DNA of 27,946 bases, from assembly GCA_023418575.1 (NCBI GenBank), contig JAEZZM010000024.1:1-27946 (forward strand), read 5' to 3'. Positions within the stretch are counted from its first letter, which is position 1. Every line of letters starts with the position of its first letter. The position numbers and the translations under genes were made by a program. The notes under the pieces are model-generated. The model had not been told where the DNA came from. It searched no databases and worked only from the letters and a program-made list of their open reading frames with translations. Positions 7,748-15,848 of the stretch are shown here, piece after piece. Origin of the DNA: Actinomycetes bacterium. GTDB lineage: Bacteria; Actinomycetota; Coriobacteriia; Coriobacteriales; JAEZZM01.

Positions 7748-8641
7748 CTAGGCTCGAGGGTGAGCTTGCTTAAACGCTTTCTTAAGGCGCTCAGGGCTTA
7801 CTTCAGTATAGATCTGAGTAGTCGACAGGCTTTCGTGACCCAAAAGTTCCTGAACGGTTCTTAAGTCTGCTCCCCCACTCAAGATATCGCTTGCAAAGGC
7901 GTGCCTGATAGCATGGGGTGAGAGCTTTCTATCTAGTCCTAAATCAATAAGATAGGCTTTTAAAATCCTACGGATAGCATCGGCAGATAGCCTATTTCCT
8001 CTGCTAGATAAGAAAACGGCTGGTTCTTTTGCCTTAGTTACAAAGTGCTGACGAACTTCATAAATATAACTACTCAATGCACAAACAGCTCTATCATGAA
8101 GTGGAACAATGCGCTCTTTTCGACCCTTACCAAACAACATAACTTGATGATTTTGTAGATCAAGCTGAGCCATATTAAGACCGCTTATCTCAGAGACTCG
8201 TGCCCCGCTGGCATAAAATAATTCAAAGAGCGCAAGATTTCTCAGGGATTCAGGATCTGCCTTAGAAGCAGCCTCAAAAATTGCTTCAAGATCCTTAGCT
8301 TTCATGGTTTTAGGCAGCCTTTTTTCAATTTTTGGACTATGAACTTGAGCTGCTACATTACTCTCAAGAACTTCTTGTTTAAGTAAAAAATTAAGAAAAC
8401 TGCGTACCGCTGAGAGCTTTCTATTGCAGGTGCGTTTACTTAAACCTCTTTCACTTAAGAGCGTTAAATAAGCTCTGATATCACGGGGCTGCATGTCTTC
8501 AAGCTCAATGCTATCCTGCGCTAAGAATTCTAAAAAATCAGAAATGTCACAGCGATATGCGCGTAAGGTATGATCAGAGGATCCTTTTGAAAGATGAAGA
8601 TGTCGCAAAAACTCTTCTTGGTAGCTTTTATATGCTTGCAC
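7748..8641 (-). CDS. xerC: XerC/XerD-type tyrosine recombinase
   Basis: Site-specific recombinase expected to resolve chromosome dimers at dif sites. The 297 aa protein has the SAM-like N-terminal DNA-binding domain (about 5-90) and the catalytic domain (about 110-295). The full catalytic set is visible: R148 (ASGARVSE), K172 (GKGRKER), H243 and R246 (SPHAIRHAFA), H269 (LLGHES) and Y278 (QIYTEV). The start is GTG at 8641, five bases after the trmFO stop, with GAGGAG somewhat far upstream. Location between trmFO and rpsB with no att-like repeats and no phage genes argues for a housekeeping Xer rather than an integrase. XerC versus XerD cannot be settled by eye; context favours XerC. Confidence 0.9.
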   Translation of the reverse strand: MQAYKSYQEEFLRHLHLSKGSSDHTLRAYRCDISDFLEFLAQDSIELEDMQPRDIRAYLTLLSERGLSKRTCNRKLSAVRSFLNFLLKQEVLESNVAAQVHSPKIEKRLPKTMKAKDLEAIFEAASKADPESLRNLALFELFYASGARVSEISGLNMAQLDLQNHQVMLFGKGRKERIVPLHDRAVCALSSYIYEVRQHFVTKAKEPAVFLSSRGNRLSADAIRRILKAYLIDLGLDRKLSPHAIRHAFASDILSGGADLRTVQELLGHESLSTTQIYTEVSPERLKKAFKQAHPRA

Positions 8642-8646
8642 ACAGA

Positions 8647-10026
8647 TCAGAGCTCCTCAGCTACGAATAAATCTTTACGCGACATAAGATAGCACTCAAG
8701 CGCCGCTTGAGCCCTATCAACATATGCTTGATAGCGTTGTGCCTTATTCTTAATCCTCTGTTCAAAGGGAGGCATGATACCAAAATTAACATGCATAGGC
8801 TGGTAATCTTGCGTCTCTTGCGAACTTGCATAATGCAGTAATGCACCAAAAACCGTCTCTCGTGGAAGTACAAAAGCTTCTCTATTATCTACATAACAAA
8901 GATAGTTAAGCGCTGCATACAAGCCTGAAGCTATGGCCTCAGTATAACCTTCAGTGCCAGAAATTTGTCCAGCAAAGCGTAGCCATGGTTTATCGATAAG
9001 AGCAAAGCTTTCATCAAGAAGTTTAGGAGCATTGATAAATGAGTTTTTATGCATAACTCCATAGCGAGAAAACTCCGCCTGTTCAAGACCAGGAATCATT
9101 GAAAAAATGCGCTTTTGCTCAGAAAATTTAAGATTAGTCTGAAAACCCACAAGATTATATGCTGAACGCTCAGCGTTTTCGGCACGTAATTGAACTACCG
9201 CCCATGGCCGTCTACCAGTTTGAGGATCGGTGAGACCCACAGGTTTAAGCGCTCCATAACGTAGAGCATCACGACCAGTTCTTGCTATTTCTTCAAGCGG
9301 CTGACATGCAGAGAAAAGCTCTCCTTTTTCAAATTCTTTAAGCAGGGTTTTTTCAGCACAGACAAGTTCATTGTAGAAACGATCATACTCATCCTTACTA
9401 AAAGGTGCATTTAAATAATCTGCTCCCCCCTTTCCATGACGCGATTCAGCAAAAAGCTTATCCATATTTAAGCTTTCTGCCTCAACTATGGGAGCTGCTG
9501 CATCATAGAAATTCAAGTACTCAGAGCCTAAGATCTTTTGCAAACTATTAAGCAAGGCTTCTGAAGCTAAGGGTCCGGCACAAATAATCCAATCCTGCTC
9601 CGGATCGAGCTCACATATTTCTTCATGTACAATCTCAATATTTGGCTCGGCCTTAAGTGCTGCATCAACTAATAAAGAAAACTGCTTTCTATCAACAGCA
9701 AGCGCCCCACCAGCCGGCACACGTGCTAAATCTAAATATTCAAAGAGCGTTGATCCCATAGTTTTAAGCTCACGTTTAAGTTGTCCTGCTGCCGAATCTT
9801 CACGCTCTGACTTAAAGGAGTTTGAGCAAACAAGCTCTGCAGGTAAATCTGTTTTATGGGCCTCAGAGCGCTTATGAGGTCTCATTTCAAATAGCCGCAG
9901 TTTTTGGCCTCTTCTAGCAAGACTTAGAGCACATTCACAACCGCTAAGACCTGCGCCCACAACATTGAGCACTCTTTGCTTATGTGAACAGGAAAGCTCT
10001 TGTTTTACTGGGCTCAGTTTTAACAC
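8647..10026 (-). CDS. trmFO: TrmFO, folate-dependent tRNA (uracil-54-C5)-methyltransferase
   Basis: Flavoprotein that makes the T54 methyl group of tRNA from methylenetetrahydrofolate and NAD(P)H. The FAD-binding fold opens with VVGAGLSGCECALSLARRG (about residues 22-40), then LFEMRP and the family-typical LPAELVCSNSFKSE stretch. Further on come SRHGKGGADYLNAP and GALKPVGL, and near the C-terminus FAGQISGTEGYTEAIASG. I take GTG 10026 as start (459 aa) over the GTG at 10038, because GGAG lies immediately against the 10038 codon but seven to eleven bases before 10026. The N-terminus is still about 15 residues longer than many homologues. Gene formerly called gid; often found with xerC and dprA. 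Confidence 0.95.
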   Translation of the reverse strand: MLKLSPVKQELSCSHKQRVLNVVGAGLSGCECALSLARRGQKLRLFEMRPHKRSEAHKTDLPAELVCSNSFKSEREDSAAGQLKRELKTMGSTLFEYLDLARVPAGGALAVDRKQFSLLVDAALKAEPNIEIVHEEICELDPEQDWIICAGPLASEALLNSLQKILGSEYLNFYDAAAPIVEAESLNMDKLFAESRHGKGGADYLNAPFSKDEYDRFYNELVCAEKTLLKEFEKGELFSACQPLEEIARTGRDALRYGALKPVGLTDPQTGRRPWAVVQLRAENAERSAYNLVGFQTNLKFSEQKRIFSMIPGLEQAEFSRYGVMHKNSFINAPKLLDESFALIDKPWLRFAGQISGTEGYTEAIASGLYAALNYLCYVDNREAFVLPRETVFGALLHYASSQETQDYQPMHVNFGIMPPFEQRIKNKAQRYQAYVDRAQAALECYLMSRKDLFVAEEL

Positions 10027-10086
10027 GATATTTACCACTCCTCTAGCTTGGGTATTGTCATAGCATTAAAATATATATCTTAGAAC

Positions 10087-11025
10087 TTAAGTTTCTATGC
10101 TAAGTAGGTACTTACTTGTAGGGCTATATCGCCCATCTCTTAATTTCACAACTAGCCCCTCCGTTTCATAGGCCATTAACATGCGTAAAACCTCTGAAAT
10201 TTCAACGGCATTCCATTGAGCAAGTTCTGTAGGGGTGCACGGAGATGCTACAAGAGCCCGCATTATAGGCTCACTTATCGCCAGACGATCTTCCTGTAAA
10301 CAGCTCGCCGCTTTATTCACTAAAGCCAAGCTACCTAGCTCTGTACTTAATAATAAGGCAAAAGCTTCTCTATCCCAAATAGGCAGCGCCCCATCCTCAA
10401 TAAGCTTGTTGCAACCTCGTGAGCTAGAAGAAAAAATAGCTCCTGGGACTGCCGCTACTAAGCGGCCAAGATTTAAGGCGGCTTCTGCTCCACTCGTAGA
10501 GCCTGAAGGAAGGCCTGCTTCACTTAAGACAAGAGCTTTTGACAGGGCAGCAATTATCCTATTTCTCTTAGGGAAGGTCCACCGAAGAGGCTGAGTTTTC
10601 CATTTTTGCTCAGAAATTATACAACCTCCAGTATCTAAGACTTCTCTAAAAAAGGGGCCTGCAGATTTTGGATAACATACATCAGCTCCTGATCCCAATA
10701 CCACTACATGCTTACCACCTGAATCTAAACATTGTCTTCCAGCAGCCTGATCACAGCCTACTGCTCCTCCCGAAATAACATGAAAACCTGCACTTACTGC
10801 TACTTGTGCAAGCATTTGAGAAGCCGCAAGACCATAAGGGCTTGCCTGCCGTGCACCAACAATTGCAATAAGGTTTTCACTTAACAGACTATAATCACCA
10901 TAGCCGTATATACACTTTGGTGCATCATCTTCAAGCTCTCTTAGCTGTGCAGGATAATCCCTATCCCTGTAGCGCAGTTCAAATGAAGGGTGCTTTACTG
11001 CAAAATGCTCTCCTCTTTTTTGCAT
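10087..11025 (-). CDS. dprA: DprA/Smf DNA-processing protein, variant nucleotide-binding motif
   Basis: Binds incoming single-stranded DNA and loads RecA in natural transformation; also widespread in bacteria not known to be competent. The 312 aa protein has the Rossmann-like DprA core from about residue 15: IVGARQASPYG (55-65), SGGAVGCDQAAG (85-96), VVVLGSGADVCYP (107-119), TFPKRNRIIAALSKALVLSEA (150-170 in part), SGSTSGAEAALNLGR (174-188) and AAVPG (191-195). A winged-helix-like C-terminal domain spans about 245-310. There is no N-terminal SAM-like domain. In the usual GxARGIDxxAH motif the Arg and final His are replaced here (Val89, Gly96). ATG at 11025; its AAGGAGG box overlaps the comM stop, so the two are co-translated. 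Confidence 0.93.
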   Translation of the reverse strand: MQKRGEHFAVKHPSFELRYRDRDYPAQLRELEDDAPKCIYGYGDYSLLSENLIAIVGARQASPYGLAASQMLAQVAVSAGFHVISGGAVGCDQAAGRQCLDSGGKHVVVLGSGADVCYPKSAGPFFREVLDTGGCIISEQKWKTQPLRWTFPKRNRIIAALSKALVLSEAGLPSGSTSGAEAALNLGRLVAAVPGAIFSSSSRGCNKLIEDGALPIWDREAFALLLSTELGSLALVNKAASCLQEDRLAISEPIMRALVASPCTPTELAQWNAVEISEVLRMLMAYETEGLVVKLRDGRYSPTSKYLLSIET

Positions 11026-11038
11026 AAGCTAAGCCTCC

Positions 11039-12550
11039 TTAAGCTTCACGCTTAAACCAGGTGGGTTTAAAAGCTAAAGCCTCATACACATCATCAAGTT
11101 CAACTTGAGCTCTAAGATCTAAATCCGCAATACTTCGTGCAAGTCTCAAAACCTTAATATAAGAACGTGCTGATAAATGTGCTGCTTCAAATATTTTATT
11201 AAGCTTATTTTGATCCGCCTTCTTTATCTGACAAGCTTTAAATATCTTTATGCGCTCCACCTCTGAATCTGAGTTTAGCTCTTTACTTGCAAACCAGCTA
11301 TTTCGTTCTTCTTTAAAACTACGAGCTGCTTGCACCTGCAAATAGAGTTCTTGGGAATCTAGCTCTTTGTGAGGACTCATTAGTTCTGAGAGACTTGGTC
11401 TAAAAAGCTCAACAGCCATATCAATCCTATCCATAAGAGGACCTCCCATCTTTGCTTGGTAGCGAACTATAGCTTGCTCAGAACATATACAGCGCCGCTC
11501 CTTATCGCCCAGATAACCGCAGGGACAAGGATTTGATGCAGCGATGAGCTGCACTTGGGAGGGGAAGTCAAATGCGCCTTCTAGCCTCACCACTTTAATT
11601 TTGCCTGCTTCCAAAGGCTGCCTTAATGCTTGCAATGTCTGCGCTTTGAACTCAGATAACTCATCTAAAAAGAGTACACCTGTATGTGCAAGCGAAAGCT
11701 CTCCTGGCATCACTGGTCTTCCCCCTCCCACAAGACCAGCAAGACTTATTGAGTGATGAGGCGCTCTAAAAGGGCGTAATCCATCTGCAATACTATCGAG
11801 TCCTTGTCCACAGATAGAGTGCATAAGCGCCGCTTGAAGCTGCTCTTGAGCACTAAGCCTCGGTAAAATACCCGGTAGTCGAGCAGCTAGCATCGTTTTT
11901 CCTGAGCCTGGACTGCCGGTCATAAGCAAAGAATGATTGCCAACTGCAGCTAAAACCAAGGCTCTTTTAGCCAGCTTTTGCCCTGCAACTTCTGCAAAAT
12001 TAAGCTTATGTTGAAATTTGGAGCACGTGTTTGGGACTTGTAGACGCTCATATTCATGTAGCGAAAAATCACTAAGCCATCGAGCAACCCTTCTATCAAC
12101 ACCCTCTATACTTAGGCGCTCGCCGGGATGCGCTCCAGAGATCAAAGAGAGCTTTTGTTCTTGAGCAAGAAGTTCAAATGCAACCATGCCTCTGACTGCC
12201 TTTACTTTTCCGTCCAAAGAAAGCTCTCCAACCACTAAGCAGTCTCCAAAATGCTCCCAACTTACTTGCTTGGTGAGCAATAAAATCCCTAAAGCTATAG
12301 GAAGATCAAAGCCAGGTCCACTTTTGCGAATATCCCCAGGAGATAAATTAACTACAATATGGGCAGATGGGAACTTAAATCCTGCAGCCTTGAGAGCAGA
12401 GCGCACACGAGACCTCGACTCCTGAACGCTGGTATCAGCAAGGCCCACAATAGTTATCCCAGGTATTCCTCCGGAAATACTAAGTTCTACAGATACTGGA
12501 AGGGCCTGAGCACCCCTGAGCACTGCACTATTAATTGATATTGAAGCCAT
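11039..12550 (-). CDS. comM: YifB/ComM-family Mg-chelatase-like AAA+ ATPase
   Basis: In Vibrio and Haemophilus, ComM is a hexameric helicase that promotes branch migration during natural transformation; many non-transformable bacteria also carry it. The 503 aa protein has the ChlI-like N-terminal domain (about 1-170, with GIPGITIVGLAD at 28-39 and NLSPGDIRKSGPGFDLPIAL at 68-87). The AAA+ module has Walker A TGSPGSGKT at 211-219, APHHSIS at 263-269, and Walker B GVLFLDELSEF at 291-301. It is followed by the cysteine-rich NPCPCGYLGDKERRCICSE block and a C-terminal Mg-chelatase-related helical domain. Complete in length. The comM-dprA pair downstream of yraN is a common arrangement. ATG at 12550, 2 nt after yraN. 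Confidence 0.95.
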   Translation of the reverse strand: MASISINSAVLRGAQALPVSVELSISGGIPGITIVGLADTSVQESRSRVRSALKAAGFKFPSAHIVVNLSPGDIRKSGPGFDLPIALGILLLTKQVSWEHFGDCLVVGELSLDGKVKAVRGMVAFELLAQEQKLSLISGAHPGERLSIEGVDRRVARWLSDFSLHEYERLQVPNTCSKFQHKLNFAEVAGQKLAKRALVLAAVGNHSLLMTGSPGSGKTMLAARLPGILPRLSAQEQLQAALMHSICGQGLDSIADGLRPFRAPHHSISLAGLVGGGRPVMPGELSLAHTGVLFLDELSEFKAQTLQALRQPLEAGKIKVVRLEGAFDFPSQVQLIAASNPCPCGYLGDKERRCICSEQAIVRYQAKMGGPLMDRIDMAVELFRPSLSELMSPHKELDSQELYLQVQAARSFKEERNSWFASKELNSDSEVERIKIFKACQIKKADQNKLNKIFEAAHLSARSYIKVLRLARSIADLDLRAQVELDDVYEALAFKPTWFKREA

Positions 12551-12552
12551 CC

Positions 12553-13056
12553 TTAATACCCATCTGCCTCAAAGGCATTTAAAACATAACGTAAATTTAA
12601 ATGCTCCGCATCATGGATACTTAGACCTATTACATCAAAGCGCAGTTCTTCTTGGGGATTATCAGAGCGTGCCAGATAATATGAGGCAAGTTTAATATAT
12701 TGCTCTTGCTTCCTTTTATCTACGAACTCTTCAGGACTACTTAATCTTGTGTCTTTTCTTCCTTTTACCTCAATGAAAACAAGATGACCATGAGAATCTC
12801 TGGCTATAATATCAACCTCTCCAAAAGCTGTGCGCCAGTTTTTATGAAGTATTCGCCATCCGATTTTTAACAAAAATTTACAGCTCACCATCTCGGCATA
12901 CGAGCCAAAGTCATGAGGGTTGAGGTTTTCAGGAGCTCCTGGTGGACTTTGATAAGCAAGAATTTCCTTTTCTAGTTCACTTAAATCTTCTTCTTTAAGT
13001 TCCACTCCCTTATCGGGCAGAAGTTCATTTACCTCTTTAAAACTAAGATTACTCAA
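12553..13056 (-). CDS. YraN/UPF0102-family endonuclease-like protein with N-terminal extension
   Basis: Family of unknown role with a restriction-endonuclease-like fold, usually beside rnhB and comM as here. The conserved core starts near residue 50: GSYAEMVSCKFLLKIGW, then NWRTAFGEVDIIARD (GEVD at 79-82) and FIEVKGR (EVK at 96-98), which gives the D...ExK nuclease-type signature, then KRKQEQYIKLASYYL. At 167 aa it is about 45 residues longer than the usual 115-125 aa; the extra part is an acidic N-terminal region (residues 1-48). The start is TTG at 13056 with AAAGGAG five bases upstream. No ATG or GTG lies at the core start, so the extension may be real. Confidence 0.85.
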   Translation of the reverse strand: MSNLSFKEVNELLPDKGVELKEEDLSELEKEILAYQSPPGAPENLNPHDFGSYAEMVSCKFLLKIGWRILHKNWRTAFGEVDIIARDSHGHLVFIEVKGRKDTRLSSPEEFVDKRKQEQYIKLASYYLARSDNPQEELRFDVIGLSIHDAEHLNLRYVLNAFEADGY

Positions 13057-13318
13057 AACAACTCCTTTCTAATGCTTAAATCTGGAATTGTTATCTTAGA
13101 AGAGCCCTTCATCAAAAAGCTCATAATAAACTTAAGTGAAACTAAATTTGAATTATCAGGATTTGAATTATCAAGATTAGAGAAGCGCATCAAGGCATTA
13201 ATAGACTATTAGTTGAATCATTTAGGAAAGATTGAAACCTGCATAAAATGTATCGATAAAAGCTCAATATGGTCTTGATACACAAGCTCAACAAGTATTT
13301 ATTTCAAACAGTCTAAAC
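13057..13318. other. intergenic gap between rnhB and yraN
   Basis: A 262-nt A+T-rich gap with no supportable gene. It contains a 15-bp near-perfect tandem duplication, listed separately. I find no convincing terminator behind rnhB and no clear promoter for yraN, although GATAAT occurs twice on the minus strand because of the duplication. Confidence 0.5.
13146..13175. repeat. two-copy 15-bp tandem repeat
   Basis: The plus strand reads atttgaattatcagg (13146-13160) then atttgaattatcaag (13161-13175), one mismatch apart. Probably a slippage duplication in non-coding DNA. Confidence 0.85.
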
Positions 13319-14131
13319 TTAAAAGAGTGAATCTTGTAAAGAGAAATTCTTGCAAAATGATTTTCGGTGTAATGGCGATAAACCATAGCACTCAAGGGCA
13401 GCTATATGATCTGCTGAGCCATAACCTTTAGAATGCGCAAATCCATAGTTTGGATAAAGCTTGTCGTATTCTTTCATCAGCTCATCTCTGCTTACTTTTG
13501 CAAGGATTGAAGCAGCACTAATGCAAGCAAGCTTAGCATCTCCTTTAACCTCAGCATGCTCCAATGGGTGTATACGCAAGGGCACGCCATCAATTAAAAC
13601 CGCCTTTATAGGTTTATCAATGAGCTCAATTGCATCACTCATAGCCTTGCGCAAAGCTGCAGAAATACCATAATGATCAATAAATTCAGCTTCAATATGG
13701 ACAAGGCTATAGGCTTTTGCCAGCTCTTTTATTTCTACCGCAAGGAGCTCTCTCTTATGAGGATTAAGCTTTTTAGAGTCATCAAGCCCAAGTATCAAAG
13801 GGTAGCTGGGCAAAGCTACCGCTGCAACGGTCAAGGGCCCTGCAAGTGAGCCTCGTCCCACCTCATCTAAACCTAAGATAAGACCCTCTTCATTTGAAAG
13901 AGAATTATGGGCAGAAATCTCATCAGCAAGTTTATACATATAGCTATATAAGCCTTGGATTCGTATAAGTTCTTCTTTGTGCTTTTCTTGCTGTTTACGT
14001 GCAGCCTTACAAGCTGCTTGAACAAGCCTGCGTGGATCGTCTGCATAACGCTCAAGCAAGCTGTCAAGCTCACTGCCGCTAGCCGTTTTTATTTGAGCAG
14101 CTATATCCTGAGCTCGTAGGTTTACAGCCAT
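13319..14131 (-). CDS. rnhB: ribonuclease HII
   Basis: Cleaves the RNA strand of RNA-DNA hybrids and nicks at single ribonucleotides left in DNA. The 270 aa protein has an N-terminal extension (about 1-80, with charged helices near 40-60) before the catalytic core, as in longer RNase HII proteins of the B. subtilis type. Core motifs are LGLDEVGRGSLAGP at 86-99 (D89, E90), LDDSKKL at 116-122, LIDG at 179-182 (D181), and GDAKLACISAASILAKVSRD at 197-216 (D198); these acidic residues match the family's active site. ATG at 14131 with GGAG about eight bases upstream. Stands alone between the rplS terminator and the yraN gap, though read-through into yraN is possible. Confidence 0.95.
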   Translation of the reverse strand: MAVNLRAQDIAAQIKTASGSELDSLLERYADDPRRLVQAACKAARKQQEKHKEELIRIQGLYSYMYKLADEISAHNSLSNEEGLILGLDEVGRGSLAGPLTVAAVALPSYPLILGLDDSKKLNPHKRELLAVEIKELAKAYSLVHIEAEFIDHYGISAALRKAMSDAIELIDKPIKAVLIDGVPLRIHPLEHAEVKGDAKLACISAASILAKVSRDELMKEYDKLYPNYGFAHSKGYGSADHIAALECYGLSPLHRKSFCKNFSLQDSLF

Positions 14132-14222
14132 AGACGATCTCCAAACAAGTTAAAGAACTAGATGAGTTATAAGAGCTAAAAGTATTGTGATATCCAATAG
14201 CTTAAAAAAGGCTAAAAGCTAT

Positions 14223-14255
14223 TAAAAAGAGCAAAGCCGCCTCAAAAGAGACGGC
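14223..14255 (-). terminator. intrinsic terminator downstream of rplS
   Basis: On the minus strand GCCGTCTC (14255-14248) pairs with GAGGCGGC (14243-14236), one G-T pair, around a TTTT loop, followed by TTTGCTCTTTTT. It begins about 34 nt after the rplS stop. A second inverted repeat, AATAGCTT/AAGCTATT (14223-14216 with 14203-14196), lies just beyond with no tail. Confidence 0.88.
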
Positions 14256-14289
14256 ATAGATGCATAGTATAGTTGAGAGATACCAGCGA

Positions 14290-14637
14290 TTATTTAATGC
14301 GCTTTTCACGAAGAACGGCAGCCTTACCAATGCGATCACGCAGATAATAAAGCTTAGCACGACGATGCTCACCGTGACGAACTACTTCTACCTTATCGAT
14401 CTTTGGTGAATGCACAGGGAAGGTACGCTCTACACCCACACCAAAAGAAATCTTACGAACGGTAAAGGTCTCGCGGCTAGAACCACCACTCTTACGAATG
14501 ATATCTCCCTGGAAAACCTGAATACGCTCACGATCGCCCTCTTTAATGCGATAGTGTACCTTTACGTGATCTCCCACACTAAACTCTGGAAGATCCTCTC
14601 TAATTTGTTGACGCTCGATTGCGCGGATGATATCCAT
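14290..14637 (-). CDS. rplS: 50S ribosomal protein L19
   Basis: Large-subunit protein at the 30S-50S interface. The 115 aa length and sequence are typical: FSVGDHVKVHYRIKEGDRER near 20-39, FQGDIIRKSGGSSRETFTVR near 42-61, then KISFGVGVERTFPVHSPKI and a basic C-terminal RRAKLYYLRDRIGKAA. ATG at 14637 with AGGA about nine bases upstream. It has its own near-consensus promoter and a short leader with a hairpin, and is followed by a strong terminator, so it looks like a single-gene unit. In many bacteria rplS directly follows trmD; here eight genes lie between them. Confidence 0.98.
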   Translation of the reverse strand: MDIIRAIERQQIREDLPEFSVGDHVKVHYRIKEGDRERIQVFQGDIIRKSGGSSRETFTVRKISFGVGVERTFPVHSPKIDKVEVVRHGEHRRAKLYYLRDRIGKAAVLREKRIK

Positions 14638-14678
14638 ATTTGTTTTCCTGTTCTATCTCTCAATTTTTTATTATTCAT

Positions 14679-14706
14679 GCCTCTAGCAGCTAAAAGATAC
14701 TAGGGC
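14679..14706 (-). promoter_or_regulatory. hairpin in the rplS leader
   Basis: In the rplS 5'UTR GCCCTAG (14706-14700) can pair with CTAGAGGC (14686-14679) with one bulged A. It would begin about 13 nt after the predicted transcription start. It may be part of an L19 autoregulatory leader; leaders of that name are known in other bacteria, but identity with this one is not shown. Confidence 0.4.
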
Positions 14707-14725
14707 AGATTAGACACAATAAGGT

Positions 14726-14754
14726 ATTATACTCAATTCCCTACATTAAAACAA
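14726..14754 (-). promoter_or_regulatory. sigma-70-type promoter of rplS
   Basis: On the minus strand TTGTTT (14754-14749) stands 17 nt before a perfect TATAAT (14731-14726). Transcription would start near 14719, about 82 nt upstream of the rplS ATG. The -35 box lies just past the azlD stop. Confidence 0.75.
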
Positions 14755-14758
14755 GCCC

Positions 14759-15088
14759 TTATATAAAAAATTTCAAAGCAGCGTATGAGACTACCCCTAC
14801 CAGTATGCATAAACTTAAAGATTTGGTTTTGCAAGCCACTATAATCACTGGTATACAAGCTATAAGAGAAATTAGATCTGCCATAGAATGAGCATGCAGG
14901 ACCTTATCATTTAAAAGATCATTAGCGACAAGTGCAGAAAAGGCTGCAACTGGTATAAGCTTTAAAATACGGGTAGTAGACTCTGAGAGGTCTTTACCTG
15001 ATAAAAGCATTAAAGGGGCTACACGATAAAATGCGATACTTAGACAGCTTACTGCAAAAACAAGCCAAAAATTACTGAGAACGTCCAA
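14759..15088 (-). CDS. azlD: AzlD-family small membrane subunit of a branched-chain amino acid exporter
   Basis: Small partner of AzlC; in B. subtilis and relatives the pair exports branched-chain amino acids and some analogues. The 109 aa protein is almost wholly hydrophobic, with about four membrane segments (near 7-25, 42-58, 66-84, 90-108), and carries the family-like FYRVAPLMLLSG block near 21-32 and LKLIPVAAFSALVANDLL near 42-59. The start is TTG at 15088, inside the end of azlC (17-nt overlap), with a G-rich stretch upstream acting as a weak ribosome site. Stop at 14759, next to the rplS promoter. Confidence 0.85.
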   Translation of the reverse strand: MDVLSNFWLVFAVSCLSIAFYRVAPLMLLSGKDLSESTTRILKLIPVAAFSALVANDLLNDKVLHAHSMADLISLIACIPVIIVACKTKSLSLCILVGVVSYAALKFFI

Positions 15089-15848
15089 AAAATACCCCCG
15101 CTACTACCCCACTTAAGGCTCCAAACATAATAGCAAAACTTGGAATATCCATAAGTTTTGCAGCTAATACTCCCATAAAGCTTACAGCGACCACCACTGG
15201 AAATGCACCTGACTTCTCCTGAAGACAAAGTAGAGCAAGAAAGATTGAAGTCATAGAAAAAGCCGCTATATCTTGTGGAATTTCAAATGCCTCTGCGATA
15301 AGAGCACCGCTCACATTAGCAACTATCCAGGAAAGATGGCAAGCCAAATTAATAAACATTAAAAGCCGCGGATTTGTTGCCCCTGCTTGATATCGTGACA
15401 AAGCTAAGGCAAATGATTCGTCTGTTACATACAAAGCAGAGGCGAAACGCTGAGCTTTGCTTACTCCCTTAAAGTAAGGAGATAAGGCAGCTGAATAGAG
15501 CATATGGCGTGCGTTTACCGATAAAAGTGAAACAAATGAGGACAAAAGAGGAATTCCTGCAAAAATAAAACCTGGAAGCATAAATTGACCTGCACCAGAA
15601 TAGAAAAATACTGAGAGTAGGATAATTTGGAACATACTAAAGCCTGCAGTATGTTCCAAAATGCCGCATGGTATAGCCAAGATTAGATACCCCACCATAA
15701 CAGGCCATGATAATTTTAGAGCCTCTTTAAACTCTGTAAAGAGTGCTGCAGCACAAATCCCCATGTATAAGCCCCAGCTAGATACAAAAAGCTTTCTAGA
15801 TACTCCAACTCTTTGGGATAAAAAGCTGCTCATAGGTACGTATTGCAT
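15072..15848 (-). CDS. azlC: AzlC-family branched-chain amino acid exporter, large subunit
   Basis: Integral membrane protein of the AzlC/YgaZ family, working with AzlD. Family landmarks: the P/G-rich first segment PVMVGYLILAIPCGI (about 49-63), FYSGAGQFMLPG near 82-93, NARHMLYSAALSPYF near 111-125, and FASALYVTDESFALAL near 135-150; about six hydrophobic segments follow through to the C-terminus. The start is uncertain: the first ATG (15848) overlaps dgt by 53 nt, ATG 15833 has no clear ribosome site, and ATG 15764 (residue 29) has a weak GGGG seven bases upstream, avoids the overlap and gives about 230 aa. I keep the longest form as an outer bound. Overlap with dgt upstream and azlD downstream suggests one transcript. 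Confidence 0.85.
   Translation of the reverse strand: MQYVPMSSFLSQRVGVSRKLFVSSWGLYMGICAAALFTEFKEALKLSWPVMVGYLILAIPCGILEHTAGFSMFQIILLSVFFYSGAGQFMLPGFIFAGIPLLSSFVSLLSVNARHMLYSAALSPYFKGVSKAQRFASALYVTDESFALALSRYQAGATNPRLLMFINLACHLSWIVANVSGALIAEAFEIPQDIAAFSMTSIFLALLCLQEKSGAFPVVVAVSFMGVLAAKLMDIPSFAIMFGALSGVVAGVFFGRSQ

Noticed and set aside
7748..8641. The tyrosine recombinase as a marker of an integrated element
   Set aside because: Neighbours are housekeeping genes in a conserved order, and I find no att-like direct repeats, phage genes or composition change. A chromosomal Xer protein explains it.
10235..10594. 119-codon plus-strand frame opposite dprA
   Set aside because: Antisense to conserved DprA codons, no ribosome site, no recognisable motif.
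13266..13318. A terminator behind rnhB
   Set aside because: Only a weak CTTG/CAAG pairing and a repeated GAGCTT are visible, without a stable stem or a proper T tract.
14196..14223. Inverted repeat AATAGCTT/AAGCTATT as a second terminator
   Set aside because: The stem is A+T-rich and no T run follows on the minus strand; the stronger terminator just before it is sufficient.
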